Part shown: positions 8,103 through 16,031 of the stretch, piece after piece
Layout of the letters: the number at the start of each line of letters is the position of its first letter
Position numbering within the stretch: the first letter of the stretch is position 1
Assembly (NCBI GenBank): GCA_023393095.1
Contig: JAEWMT010000114.1
Location: 1-24,391, forward strand
DNA from: Bacillota bacterium
Lineage (GTDB): Bacteria; Bacillota; Clostridia; Lachnospirales; Lachnospiraceae
Length of the DNA: 24,391 bases
Direction: 5' to 3'
Notes under the pieces: generated by a model
The model's database searches: none
Told to the model about the DNA's origin: nothing
The model's input: only the letters and a program-made list of their open reading frames with translations
Made by a program: the position numbers and the translations under genes

Positions 8103-8213
8103 CAGGGTTATCTAAATGATACAAACCCCAGTGAGCAGAAAATGTAGTATATAATAATTTTTCATTTTCTATTCCGGTGGCAGTATTTCACAATAGATAA
8201 CCCTGTTTTTTTT
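8103..8213 (+). terminator. Terminator after 8077 with a long nested stem
   Basis: CAGGGTTATCTA (8103-8114) pairs with TAGATAACCCTG (8194-8205), a perfect 12-bp stem followed by eight Ts. Inside the 79-nt loop, AGAAAATG (8137-8144) pairs with CATTTTCT (8163-8170). It lies between convergent genes and best serves the plus strand. The large structured loop is unusual for a simple terminator. Confidence 0.75.
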
Positions 8214-8215
8214 AT

Positions 8216-9991
8216 TTACAAATTCTTAAATTGTGCCATATACAGATTATAATATTGACCCTTTCTCGCGAGCAATTCTTCCGAGCTTCCTTCTTCTTGT
8301 ATCTTGCCATCATCAATTACAAAGATACGATCTGCCTTACTGATCGTGGATAAGCGGTGGGCAATAACGAAGGAGGTTCTTCCCTTTAACAATGCTTCAA
8401 TACCCTGTTGAACCAATACTTCGGTATGAGTATCAATACTAGAGGTTGCTTCATCCAGAATTAATATCTTCGGCATAGACACCATGGTTCTGGCAAACGC
8501 CAGGAGCTGGCGCTGACCGATGGATAACCCTGCACCGCGTTCCTTAATTTCCGTATCATAACCCTTCTCCAATTTCATAATAAAGTCATGGGCATTGACT
8601 GCTTTGGCAGCAGTGATGATTTCCTCATCGGTAGAATTCAGCCTGCCATATCGTATGTTATCTGCAATCGTACCGGAGAAAAGAAAATTGTCCTGTGTCA
8701 TAATGCCCATTTGTTTTCTTAAGCTCTCAATCGATACATCTTTTATATTGTGACCGTCAATATAGATATTTCCCTGCTGAACATCATAAAAACGGCTGAT
8801 CAGGTTAACAATTGTGGTTTTTCCTGCACCGGTTGGGCCCACCAGTGCAATCGTCTCGCCGGGCTTAATGCGAAAACTTACATCATTTAATACCTGAGTA
8901 TCTTCATCGTAAGCAAAGGAAACATGATCAAAGCATACTTCACCCTTTATTTCAGGAAGCTCTGTTACATCGAAAGAATCAGTTAAATCCGGCTGAGTAT
9001 CTAGTATATCAAAAATACGTTCTGCTCCCGTCATATTTGTGATCAGCTTATTATAGAAGTTGCTAAGATTCATAATCGGCTGCCAGAACATCGTGATGTA
9101 TATGGCAAATGCCACCAGAGTTCCGACATCTCCGACTCCAATCCCAAGTACCTTAATGGCAACAAAATACATAGAGAAGGTTCCAAAGCCCCAACAAAGA
9201 TCAATTACAGGACCAAAAGCATCATTTAAAATGACTGCGCTTACAAAGGAATCCCTATGCTCTTTGAGAAGAATCTGAAAGGTCCCTTCCGTCTCATCCT
9301 CAGCGTTAAAACTCTGAATAATTCTCATACCGGATAAATCCTCATGGATAAATGCATTCAGATTGGAGCTTTTCTTACGGTGAACCTGCCACCGTAGATG
9401 AGAATGGGTCTGGATAAACCATAGACCGAATATCATGAACGGCAGTGTTATCAGTGATGCCAGTGCCAACTGCCAGTTAATGATGAGCATAATTGTTACT
9501 ACGGAACAAATTGTGATAAAGTCAGGTATCAACGTGGTCACACTGTCGGATAGAACATCCTTTAAGGAATTTACATCTCCGATGATTCTTGCTAATATCT
9601 TGCCGGTAGGTCTGCTGTCAAAAAAGCTGAAGCTCAGCTTCTGAATATGGGTATAAAGCTCCTGTCGGATAGTCAGCAGAATATTATTTGAGATCTTGGC
9701 CATCAGGTACATTCGAAGCTTAACCATTAGGACCAAGGAAATATTCAATACCAAAGCGAATAAACCCAGTACAAGAAGACCTCTAAAATCCTTATTAGCA
9801 ATATTTACATTAATCGCTCGCTGTATGATAAGCGGATTAACAATTGAAATGGTAACCGTTAAAAGCATAATAAAAAGTACGAAAGCTATCTTTGCCTTAT
9901 ATGCAAGCATATACCCGAATAATCGCTTCAAGGTAGCTTTTTTACCTACTTTATTTAAGTATTCATCTTCTCTGATGCCATTTACTGACAT
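8216..9991 (-). CDS. ABC exporter subunit, catalytically complete half
   Basis: A 591-residue half-transporter: a six-helix exporter membrane domain (about 30-320) fused to an ATPase domain. ATPase motifs are Walker A GPTGAGKTT (385-393), signature LSIGQ (489-493, G replaced by I), Walker B ILILDE with catalytic E514, and H-loop H545 in VIAHRLSTI. With the preceding gene it should form a heterodimeric multidrug- or peptide-type exporter like BmrCD or TM287/288. The altered signature here and the altered Walker B in the partner together make the one degenerate ATP site typical of such dimers. The start ATG at 9991 overlaps the end of the upstream gene by 10 bp. Its ribosome site GGAGG lies inside that gene, suggesting coupled translation. 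Substrate unknown. Confidence 0.92.
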   Translation of the reverse strand: MSVNGIREDEYLNKVGKKATLKRLFGYMLAYKAKIAFVLFIMLLTVTISIVNPLIIQRAINVNIANKDFRGLLVLGLFALVLNISLVLMVKLRMYLMAKISNNILLTIRQELYTHIQKLSFSFFDSRPTGKILARIIGDVNSLKDVLSDSVTTLIPDFITICSVVTIMLIINWQLALASLITLPFMIFGLWFIQTHSHLRWQVHRKKSSNLNAFIHEDLSGMRIIQSFNAEDETEGTFQILLKEHRDSFVSAVILNDAFGPVIDLCWGFGTFSMYFVAIKVLGIGVGDVGTLVAFAIYITMFWQPIMNLSNFYNKLITNMTGAERIFDILDTQPDLTDSFDVTELPEIKGEVCFDHVSFAYDEDTQVLNDVSFRIKPGETIALVGPTGAGKTTIVNLISRFYDVQQGNIYIDGHNIKDVSIESLRKQMGIMTQDNFLFSGTIADNIRYGRLNSTDEEIITAAKAVNAHDFIMKLEKGYDTEIKERGAGLSIGQRQLLAFARTMVSMPKILILDEATSSIDTHTEVLVQQGIEALLKGRTSFVIAHRLSTISKADRIFVIDDGKIQEEGSSEELLARKGQYYNLYMAQFKNL

Positions 9992-11751
9992 GCTGCTACC
10001 TCCTTTTTTTGAGGTGTATTTTTAATGGTTTCTGTATGATTAAGATAATCACCATACTGCGCCATATAAGTTTTATAGTAATAACCCTTCTCTCTTAAGA
10101 GGGTATCATGAGTTCCCCGTTCGACAATCTTACCTTCTTTAAGGATAATGATTTCGTCCGCATTACGAACCGCAGAAATACGGTGTGCAATGATGATTTT
10201 AGTAGCCTCTATCTGAGTCAGGGCTCTCTGAATCATAAGTTCTGTCTCCATATCGAGAGCTGAAGTGGAATCATCAAGAACCAAGATAGGTGTTTTCTTA
10301 GCCAGAGCTCTTGCAATACTGATACGCTGCTTCTGACCACCAGATAGGCCGACACCGCGTTCCCCTATTATGGTATCATACTGATCATCCATTTTTTCTA
10401 TAAATTCCCTTGCCTGAGCATTAGTAGCAGATTCTATAACCTCTTCTTCGCCAACTAGGTATTTATTACCCATCTTTACATTTTCGCTGATGGTGTCAGA
10501 GAAGAGAAATATGTCCTGCATTACTAGGGAAATACTCTTTCTTAGCTGTTTCAAGTTTAGATCTTTAATATTTACACCGTCCAGTTTGATTTCTCCTTCT
10601 GTTACGTCATAAAAACGCTGGAGCAAATTTATGATGGAACTCTTTCCAGTACCAGTTGCACCCATGATGCCAATTGTTCGGCCTGCTGACAAATCAAAGC
10701 TGATATCGGAGAGGATATTCTTATCCTCGAGAGTAAGGGAAACCTTATCAAAACGGATACTTCCCTCAACCTGATCCATAACAATTGGATGTTCCGGTTC
10801 CTGAATCATCGGCTTTTCTGCATATATTTTTCCGATCCTCTTGGTAGAGGCTACAAAGGATGCGAAGGAATTAGAAAGCCAGCCGAGCATTTCCATTGGC
10901 CATACAATATTCATCGAATATTCTGTAAATGCACTCAGGGTACCAAGAGTCATATTTTTATTGATTACCAGATAGCCACCAACGATGATAACAGTAAGCG
11001 GAAGCACCTTTGTTACAAATTGAAAATACGGATAAAGCTTAATGAAGACACGGGATTGCTGCATATTTAAATCATAATACCTTTTATTATGTGATAAAAA
11101 TTTCTTTATTTCATACTTTTCTCTTGCAAAAGCTTTTACAGTCCGAACTCCTGCTAGATTTTCTTGTGCAACGGTATTAAGCTTAGCATTTTCCTCACTG
11201 ATGGATTCATATACCTTACCTAACCTTTTTTCCATAAAAACAGCTAGGGCTCCCATGATAGGTATAACAATGGTAGGTATTAAAGCCAGAGTCGGACTTA
11301 ATTGGTACATACAGTATAAAACCAGTGATGTATGAATGGTTATCTCAATCAGCAGCATGCCGACAAAGCCAAGTCCCTCCCAGATCCGATCCACATCATC
11401 CTTAACTCGTGACATTAATTCACCTGTATTATTTCTGTCAAAGAAGTTTAAGGACAGACTCTGAATATGATTGAATAAATCCTTACGGATATTTAAGGAT
11501 ATTCTTGAGCTTACCAGATCATAGGTTAATTCCTTCAGGTATTGGAAGATACATCTTCCGACACCTATCATTACAACCAGGAGCAGGAGTCTCCATAAAA
11601 GCTCCTGTTCTCCCCCTATGATAACATTATCTATAATCCGCTTAGTTACCTGCGGGGAAAGCATATCCAGAGCTACCGCAATTGCTGTAAAAAGTATACC
11701 AAGTAAATAAGCGAACCAGTATTTTGTAATAAATTTAAAAATTTTTTTCAT
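9982..11751 (-). CDS. ABC exporter subunit, degenerate-site half
   Basis: A 589-residue half-transporter, first gene of the exporter pair. The membrane domain (about 10-305) is followed by the ATPase domain with Walker A GATGTGKSS (364-372), signature LSGGQ (469-473), Walker B ILVLDD (489-494) and H-loop H523 in IIIAHRISAV. The catalytic position after the Walker B aspartate is D494, not glutamate. That marks the non-hydrolysing site of heterodimeric exporters. GGAGG sits 4 nt before the ATG at 11751. About 365 nt of leader with a small ORF and terminator precede it (see 11893-12153), resembling the regulated leaders of antibiotic-induced exporters. Function as an exporter is well supported; the substrate is not. 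Confidence 0.92.
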   Translation of the reverse strand: MKKIFKFITKYWFAYLLGILFTAIAVALDMLSPQVTKRIIDNVIIGGEQELLWRLLLLVVMIGVGRCIFQYLKELTYDLVSSRISLNIRKDLFNHIQSLSLNFFDRNNTGELMSRVKDDVDRIWEGLGFVGMLLIEITIHTSLVLYCMYQLSPTLALIPTIVIPIMGALAVFMEKRLGKVYESISEENAKLNTVAQENLAGVRTVKAFAREKYEIKKFLSHNKRYYDLNMQQSRVFIKLYPYFQFVTKVLPLTVIIVGGYLVINKNMTLGTLSAFTEYSMNIVWPMEMLGWLSNSFASFVASTKRIGKIYAEKPMIQEPEHPIVMDQVEGSIRFDKVSLTLEDKNILSDISFDLSAGRTIGIMGATGTGKSSIINLLQRFYDVTEGEIKLDGVNIKDLNLKQLRKSISLVMQDIFLFSDTISENVKMGNKYLVGEEEVIESATNAQAREFIEKMDDQYDTIIGERGVGLSGGQKQRISIARALAKKTPILVLDDSTSALDMETELMIQRALTQIEATKIIIAHRISAVRNADEIIILKEGKIVERGTHDTLLREKGYYYKTYMAQYGDYLNHTETIKNTPQKKEVAACQ

Positions 11752-11844
11752 TACTCCTCCATTCCCGCATTCTCTCGAATGCTCATGATGTAATCAATTG
11801 TCAGTTCTGTTCTTTAGAATGAATTCCCTCATGGATTTATCTGA

Positions 11845-11892
11845 TTAGTAAGCCAAAGTAAACAATTTCGGCAGGTAAGTCTGGCTTACTAA
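11845..11892 (-). other. Perfect 10-bp inverted repeat in the exporter leader
   Basis: TTAGTAAGCC (11845-11854) and GGCTTACTAA (11883-11892) are perfect complements around a 28-nt loop. On the minus strand a competing small hairpin, GTAAG-CCAGA-CTTAC, uses part of the same arm. It sits directly after the U-tract of the leader terminator and about 95 nt before the exporter start. There is no U-tract of its own, so it is probably a regulatory or stabilising structure. Confidence 0.45.
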
Positions 11893-11928
11893 GAGAAAAA
11901 AATAAACCGCGATATGATAATACCGCGG
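11893..11928 (-). terminator. Intrinsic terminator inside the exporter leader (attenuator)
   Basis: Read on the minus strand, CCGCGGTA (11928-11921), a 6-nt loop and TATCGCGG (11914-11907) form an 8-bp stem with one G.U pair. It is followed by TTTATTTTTTTCTC (11906-11893). No other minus-strand gene lies upstream, so it must act on the exporter leader transcript. A segment late in the leader ORF (12035-12024) can pair with its left arm and loop. Confidence 0.75.
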
Positions 11929-12002
11929 CATAATAGTCAAAATAATGTAATTGTATATTCCTGCCCCCTGAACAATGATCAGGACAAGGAGAAATACAAA
12001 TT

Positions 12003-12089
12003 TTAATCTCTTCTATTCCATGAGGTAATATCATATAAAGAATTTAATATGAAGTTTGCGTTATTATGGGAATTCGTTTTAAATTTCAT
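12003..12089 (-). CDS. Candidate 28-residue leader peptide of the ABC exporter
   Basis: A small ORF starts at ATG 12089 and ends at TAA 12003. The peptide begins MKFKTNSHNNANFILN and ends SWNRRD. It has a well-spaced ribosome site (GAGGT, 12100-12096, 6 nt before ATG) and lies about 30 nt after the predicted transcription start. It is asparagine-rich and has no run of one codon of the kind that marks amino-acid operon leaders. Codons 19-22 (TATGATATTACC) are complementary, with one mismatch, to the left arm and loop of the terminator at 11907-11928. Translation of this ORF would therefore decide whether that terminator forms. Known parallel: the BmrB leader ORF of the B. subtilis bmrCD exporter. 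Coding is inferred, not proven. Confidence 0.6.
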   Translation of the reverse strand: MKFKTNSHNNANFILNSLYDITSWNRRD

Positions 12090-12116
12090 ATGTTTACCTC
12101 ACTTTCTGTAATAGTC

Positions 12117-12153
12117 TTCCATTATTATAGATGGGAAATGATTGTATTGTCAA
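12117..12153 (-). promoter_or_regulatory. Consensus promoter of the exporter leader
   Basis: On the minus strand there is a perfect TTGACA (12153-12148), an 18-bp spacer and a perfect TATAAT (12129-12124). The predicted start is near 12117, about 28 nt before the leader ORF. Such a strong promoter combined with a leader terminator fits control by attenuation rather than initiation. Confidence 0.75.
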
Positions 12154-12192
12154 GTACCTTATGCAAAGTTAACTATAAAATATCATATGTAC

Positions 12193-12212
12193 TGTGATAT
12201 AGGATTATCACA
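12193..12212. promoter_or_regulatory. Palindrome TGTGATA-N6-TATCACA in the divergent region
   Basis: TGTGATA (12193-12199) and TATCACA (12206-12212) are perfect complements separated by 6 bp. The site is centred about 85 bp upstream of the predicted exporter leader start. Its half-sites resemble those of the palindrome before the DUF3796-like/XRE pair (18112-18127). Possible operator; the binding protein is unknown. Confidence 0.4.
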
Positions 12213-12345
12213 TAAGTTTAGAAAATTTATTATTAACAGTCTCTCTCTACAGAATAATAAGAGCAAAAATTTATGAAGTAACCAGGAATGGATAATCGTT
12301 ATAAGATATCGGATAAGCAAAATAATCTTTCTTAACATATAAAGG

Positions 12346-12529
12346 AAATCTTAATTTTTAATTAAGATTTAAAATCTTAACGAATTGTTCATAATTGCAT
12401 GATATAATGTAGTTCGTAAGCAGTTTAGTTCAATAAAAGCAAGGCGTTAAGGGAATGTCTAATCTGCGTTTATTTATGAACAAATATATTTGACTATACG
12501 TAATAGAATAAGAAGATGAGGTCGTGACA
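12346..12529 (+). promoter_or_regulatory. Hairpin and promoter before the alarmone synthetase gene
   Basis: AAATCTTAAT (12346-12355) and ATTAAGATTT (12361-12370) form a perfect 10-bp AT-rich hairpin. Downstream is an extended -10, TGA-TATAAT (-10 at 12403-12408), with only a weak -35 (TTAACG, 19 bp away). The ribosome site GAGGT (12518-12522) is spaced 7 nt from ATG 12530. The rest of the 12213-12345 stretch shows nothing I can name. Confidence 0.5.
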
Positions 12530-13324
12530 ATGGATTTACCCATGTTTTATAATCAGGCTGAGGATTGGAACTGTACACTGCTTTTATACGACGCAGCATT
12601 AAAGGAAATTAATACGAGGCTTGAGATACTTAATAATGAATTTAAAATGGCTCATCAATACAATCCAATCGAACATATTAAATCGAGAATTAAAACTCCT
12701 CAAAGTATTGCAAAAAAGCTTCGACATAATGGTAGAGAAATAACGGTTGAAAATATTGTAAAATATGTAAATGATGTTGCAGGAATTAGAATTATCTGCT
12801 CCTTTACATCGGATATCTACCGAATTGCAGATTTAATAACAAAACAAAATGATATCAAGGTATTAAAGATTAAGGACTATATTATGTGCCCAAAAGAAAA
12901 CGGTTACACCAGTTACCATATGATTGTATCCGTACCGGTCTATCTATCGGATAAAAAGATTGACACTAAGGTGGAAATACAGATCAGGACGATTGCAATG
13001 GACTTCTGGGCGAGTCTCGAACATAAAATTTATTATAAATTTGAAGGAAATGCTCCGGAGCATATCAGTAAAGAACTGAAGGAGTGTTCTGATATTGTTG
13101 CCTATTTGGATCAGAAAATGCTCAGCCTGAACGAAGAAATAAGGGGCTTTAGCAGACAACGTATTGGATATCATGAAGATATTACCTACAGCTCGGTAGT
13201 AGCAGAAACTTTTGGTACAATTGTTGAGGAGGATGCAAAGCCGGATCAGGAAGCTGATACTAATAAAACAGATGAGAATACTAAGAAGGGGAAAAAAAGA
13301 ATGTTTTTTGGTTTTCGATCATAA
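12530..13324 (+). CDS. relQ: Small alarmone synthetase (RelQ/RelP type)
   Basis: A 264-residue RelA/SpoT-type synthetase without hydrolase or TGS domains. It would make (p)ppGpp from ATP and GDP/GTP in the cytosol. Recognisable segments are IEHIKSRIKTPQSIAKKL (48-65), DVAGIRIICSF (82-92), CPKENGYTSYHMIV (120-133) with the substrate-stacking tyrosine region, and EIQIRTIAMDFWASLEHKIYYK (149-170) with the conserved glutamate. B. subtilis RelQ is about 211 residues, so this copy carries roughly 50 extra C-terminal residues that are acidic and end in a basic-aromatic KRMFFGFRS. The start is ATG 12530, because GAGGT is 7 nt before it; the GTG at 12524 is too close to the site. The gene is divergent from the exporter leader and ends at a terminator. 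Confidence 0.88.
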   Translation: MDLPMFYNQAEDWNCTLLLYDAALKEINTRLEILNNEFKMAHQYNPIEHIKSRIKTPQSIAKKLRHNGREITVENIVKYVNDVAGIRIICSFTSDIYRIADLITKQNDIKVLKIKDYIMCPKENGYTSYHMIVSVPVYLSDKKIDTKVEIQIRTIAMDFWASLEHKIYYKFEGNAPEHISKELKECSDIVAYLDQKMLSLNEEIRGFSRQRIGYHEDITYSSVVAETFGTIVEEDAKPDQEADTNKTDENTKKGKKRMFFGFRS

Positions 13325-13331
13325 GAACGAA

Positions 13332-13375
13332 AAGGCCTCAGAGAAAACGACGAAAGTACGTGTTTCTGAGGCCTT
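13332..13375. terminator. Terminator between convergent genes
   Basis: AAGGCCTCAGA (13332-13342) pairs with TCTGAGGCCTT (13365-13375), a perfect 11-bp GC-containing stem. The U-rich tail is better on the minus strand (TTTTCGTTCTT) than on the plus strand. It lies 7 bp after the alarmone synthetase stop and also faces the S1 gene, so it probably serves both. The stretch to 13529 shows nothing further. Confidence 0.75.
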
Positions 13376-13529
13376 GTACATATCAATAACTGTCGATATT
13401 ATAGATAAATCTTTATTTCTAAAATAATAGATAAATATAAATATCTTATCAGGGAAAAGCAGTGGGATAAACTAATTCGTACAATGCTAATACCGGAATG
13501 TGTCGTTTCTCCCACCAGACATAATATTT

Positions 13530-14543
13530 TTACGAAAGCTTAATATTTTTTAAGAGTGCGGCAAGCCCCGTCGTTGCTTCGCCTCCTGTGGAGAAGGAAG
13601 CAGGAGCTTCGACGGCATCTTCAACAACCTCTTCTTTATCTTCTACAGCCTTCATACTAAGACTGATTTTACCGTCCTTAATATCAATTATTTTGACTTT
13701 TACAGTTTCGCCCTCTTTTATCACTTCATTCGGAGATTTTATTCTCTTATCGCAGATTTGGGAAATGTGAAGTAATCCAGATAAACCTTCACCAATATTA
13801 ATAAAAGCACCGTAAGGGGTAATCTTTTCAACGGTTCCGTTAGTAACGATACCTTTTTGAAGGTGGGATATCTTAATGCTCTTATCTTTATTTGCCTTCT
13901 CACGTTCAACTTCCTTACCTGACAGAACTAGCTTCTTATCCTCTGAAGAGGCAGTTATAACAACAACCTCAATTTCTTTTCCCACAACGGAAGCTAGATC
14001 TTCAACATAGGATAATGACAGTTGCGAAGCAGGAATAAAAGCGCGAACTCCATAGAGGTAGGTTACAACACCGCCGTTAACTGCCTGTGAAATCTTTACT
14101 GTAAATACTGTCTTACTACTCATGGCTTCCATAAGGTGCTCCCAAGCAAGAATATCATCTGCACGTTTTCTAGAAAGCAGAATATTACCCTGTCCGTCAT
14201 CCTCATTAAGAACCATCGCAGATATTTCTTCACCCATACTTACATCTGCTTTTATGGAAAAGCTAGGATCATTACTTAACTCCTCCAGCTTAATTACTCC
14301 TTCTGTATAATATCCAAGATCAAGAATTACTTCCGATTCAGAGATGCCGATTACGGTACCGGTAAGAATATCTCCCTCCTTGATTTTCTTAAAGGAACGG
14401 GCAATTTCATCTTTAAACTCATCCATGGACGGGATTACTTCCATAGTTTCTTCAGTCGTGTCAGAAGTAACTTCGATTGGTTGATTTTCTGTCAAGGATT
14501 CTTCGGCATTATTTGTTTGATTAAAATTTTCACTCATAATCAT
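13530..14543 (-). CDS. Three-S1-domain RNA-binding protein (ribosomal S1-like)
   Basis: A 337-residue protein with three S1 (OB-fold) RNA-binding repeats at about 57-127, 143-211 and 229-299. The third is the most canonical (GTVEKITPYGAFINIGEGLSG, HISQI). An acidic N-terminal tail and a low-complexity C-terminus flank them. This matches the shortened ribosomal protein S1 homologues of Firmicutes, which bind mRNA or the ribosome. The start is chosen at ATG 14543, preceded by AGGAAG at about 10 nt. The longer frame from 14606 would place GGAGGAAGG inside the gene and has a poor ribosome site. A possible promoter lies upstream on the minus strand (extended -10, TATACT at 14687-14682). It is not the full six-domain S1 of proteobacteria. 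Confidence 0.85.
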   Translation of the reverse strand: MIMSENFNQTNNAEESLTENQPIEVTSDTTEETMEVIPSMDEFKDEIARSFKKIKEGDILTGTVIGISESEVILDLGYYTEGVIKLEELSNDPSFSIKADVSMGEEISAMVLNEDDGQGNILLSRKRADDILAWEHLMEAMSSKTVFTVKISQAVNGGVVTYLYGVRAFIPASQLSLSYVEDLASVVGKEIEVVVITASSEDKKLVLSGKEVEREKANKDKSIKISHLQKGIVTNGTVEKITPYGAFINIGEGLSGLLHISQICDKRIKSPNEVIKEGETVKVKIIDIKDGKISLSMKAVEDKEEVVEDAVEAPASFSTGGEATTGLAALLKNIKLS

Positions 14544-14754
14544 ATTAGGAACGCTTCCTGGTTCCTTCCTCCTTTTATATTTTGAAAACTCGCATTTATC
14601 TATCATTGCTTGGAGTTCTCTTAATTAATAATTTTCTTTAAAGCAGAGCGCTAATTCTTTACTAAAATTATCTATAAAATAAGTATAACATAATTTTATC
14701 AGACACAATTATAAATAGCATTACTTAATCAATTCTTATTATGTATTATTCTAA

Positions 14755-15504
14755 TCAATCGGATGGCTCATTCATTCTAGCATAAATATATGAATGACCT
14801 TTCTTACCAATACGATCAACAGCGCCAACATAATGCAGGACATTAAGTGCCGTCTGAGCCTTAGACATTGTCAGTTGGGAGGCTTTTTTATAATCCAAGG
14901 ATGTAAAAGTAGCATGTAAAGAATCCGGAATCAAAATTTGATATTCTTTGAGTGCTTTAATTTCTATTTCGTCAATCAGCTCAGTCGGAATTCTATCACA
15001 TCGGGTCGACCCCTTTTTCTTATCGTGACTCCATCCGTCCAGATAACGATATTCCTCTAAATTAATCAGAACTATTTTCAAGTGAAGATTCGGGTTGGTA
15101 AGAAAATTCTTAATTTTATACAACTCAGGAAAGATAGTATAAGGAGTGCCAAGCTTCGGGGATTTTCTGGGTGGACTAATTTCTCCTGTTTGTGGATTAA
15201 CCCAACGAATCCATTTGATATAGGGGATAGGATAAGCAATTGTGACCGGTGCATATTCAAGAAAGGCACTTAACTTCCTTCGAAGCTTATCGAAGCTTCG
15301 AGTCTGGACCTCAATAATTTCATTACCAGTGCAGATATCCGCAACAAAACCACCGACTTTTATTTCATGGTTCATACTGTCTGGAGAGAGATAACTTTTT
15401 AATACTGAATGAACTGTCTTTTCACCTAAAGTACCAATTCCGTTCCTTTCCCGCTGCTGACCGATTACCTCATTACACATCTGATTAAATAACTGCTTGT
15501 CCAT
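14755..15504 (-). CDS. Unrecognised protein with nuclease-fold-like N-terminal region
   Basis: A 249-residue soluble protein I cannot assign to a named family. The N-terminal half resembles a PD-(D/E)XK-type nuclease core. E28 sits in a helix (GTLGEKTVHSVLKSYL), followed by strands HEIKVGGFVADIC with D56 and NEIIEVQTRSF with E65 and Q67, where the usual lysine would be. A second conserved-looking block is PYIKWIRWVNPQTGEI. The C-terminal ~70 residues (LTMSKAQTALNVLHYVGAVDRIGKKGHSYIY) look like a winged-helix DNA-binding domain. A protein that binds and cuts or reads DNA is a reasonable inference, but an inactive or structural role is equally possible. The ribosome site (AAAGGTG) is 11-13 nt from the ATG. 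The S1-like gene follows 211 bp downstream. Confidence 0.75.
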   Translation of the reverse strand: MDKQLFNQMCNEVIGQQRERNGIGTLGEKTVHSVLKSYLSPDSMNHEIKVGGFVADICTGNEIIEVQTRSFDKLRRKLSAFLEYAPVTIAYPIPYIKWIRWVNPQTGEISPPRKSPKLGTPYTIFPELYKIKNFLTNPNLHLKIVLINLEEYRYLDGWSHDKKKGSTRCDRIPTELIDEIEIKALKEYQILIPDSLHATFTSLDYKKASQLTMSKAQTALNVLHYVGAVDRIGKKGHSYIYARMNEPSD

Positions 15505-16031
15505 CTTTTAATCATCACACCTTTAAATATGATGCTGCATTGCAGCTTTGTTAATAATAGTTGAAAAAGGTCCAAGATAAGAAATTTATACGAATTCTTA
15601 CGCAATTCATTTTAAATTTTTATTTTGAATTTTTTCATGGGCTCTAATTTCCTAGGTTTCCTATTAGTTAGGATAAATGATTTACAGATATTTCGCAAGT
15701 AAATAGTGTGAATTAAAAAGCGATTCACAAGGAAGAACTGTGAAGTTTGCATAATGGAGCTTGCTCCTTGTTCATCGAAGGTTATGAATTGCAGCATTGC
15801 GGTATCATAATAGTAAGTATGTATCTATGTTGCATGAGTAAATAATTAGTTATATTTCAATAGAAAAACAGGGTAGGATATATTTATTTATGCAATTTTA
15901 CATATAAGGCATAAATAATTACGATAACCATTGACATATTCACTAAAATTTGATAGTCTAATTAAGGTTAGTACGCGAGAAGGTATTATCCAGAGGATGA
16001 AGCTGGGGAAGCGAGAGGGTAGAAGAATAGA
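15505..16031. other. Intergenic region, no gene seen
   Basis: About 530 bp of AT-rich sequence between minus-strand genes. Small frames here (15612-15797 minus, 15931-16191 plus) lack ribosome sites, and the plus one runs into the CapA gene. There is a 13-bp palindrome GCTGCATTGCAGC (15534-15546) about 30 bp before the 249-residue gene, and a related GCAGCATTGC at 15787-15796. A small hairpin GGAGCTTGCTCC lies at 15756-15767. None is clearly a promoter or RNA gene. Confidence 0.4.

Noticed and set aside
11837..12034. 65-codon minus-strand ORF in the exporter leader
   Set aside because: No ribosome site. It runs through the terminator stem and U-tract. The 28-codon frame starting at 12089 has the ribosome site and the right position.
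14544..14606. N-terminal extension of the S1-domain protein to ATG 14606
   Set aside because: It would place a strong GGAGGAAGG ribosome site inside the gene and has no good site of its own.
15612..15797. 61-codon minus-strand ORF
   Set aside because: No ribosome site, no recognisable domain, ends in AT-rich noncoding sequence.
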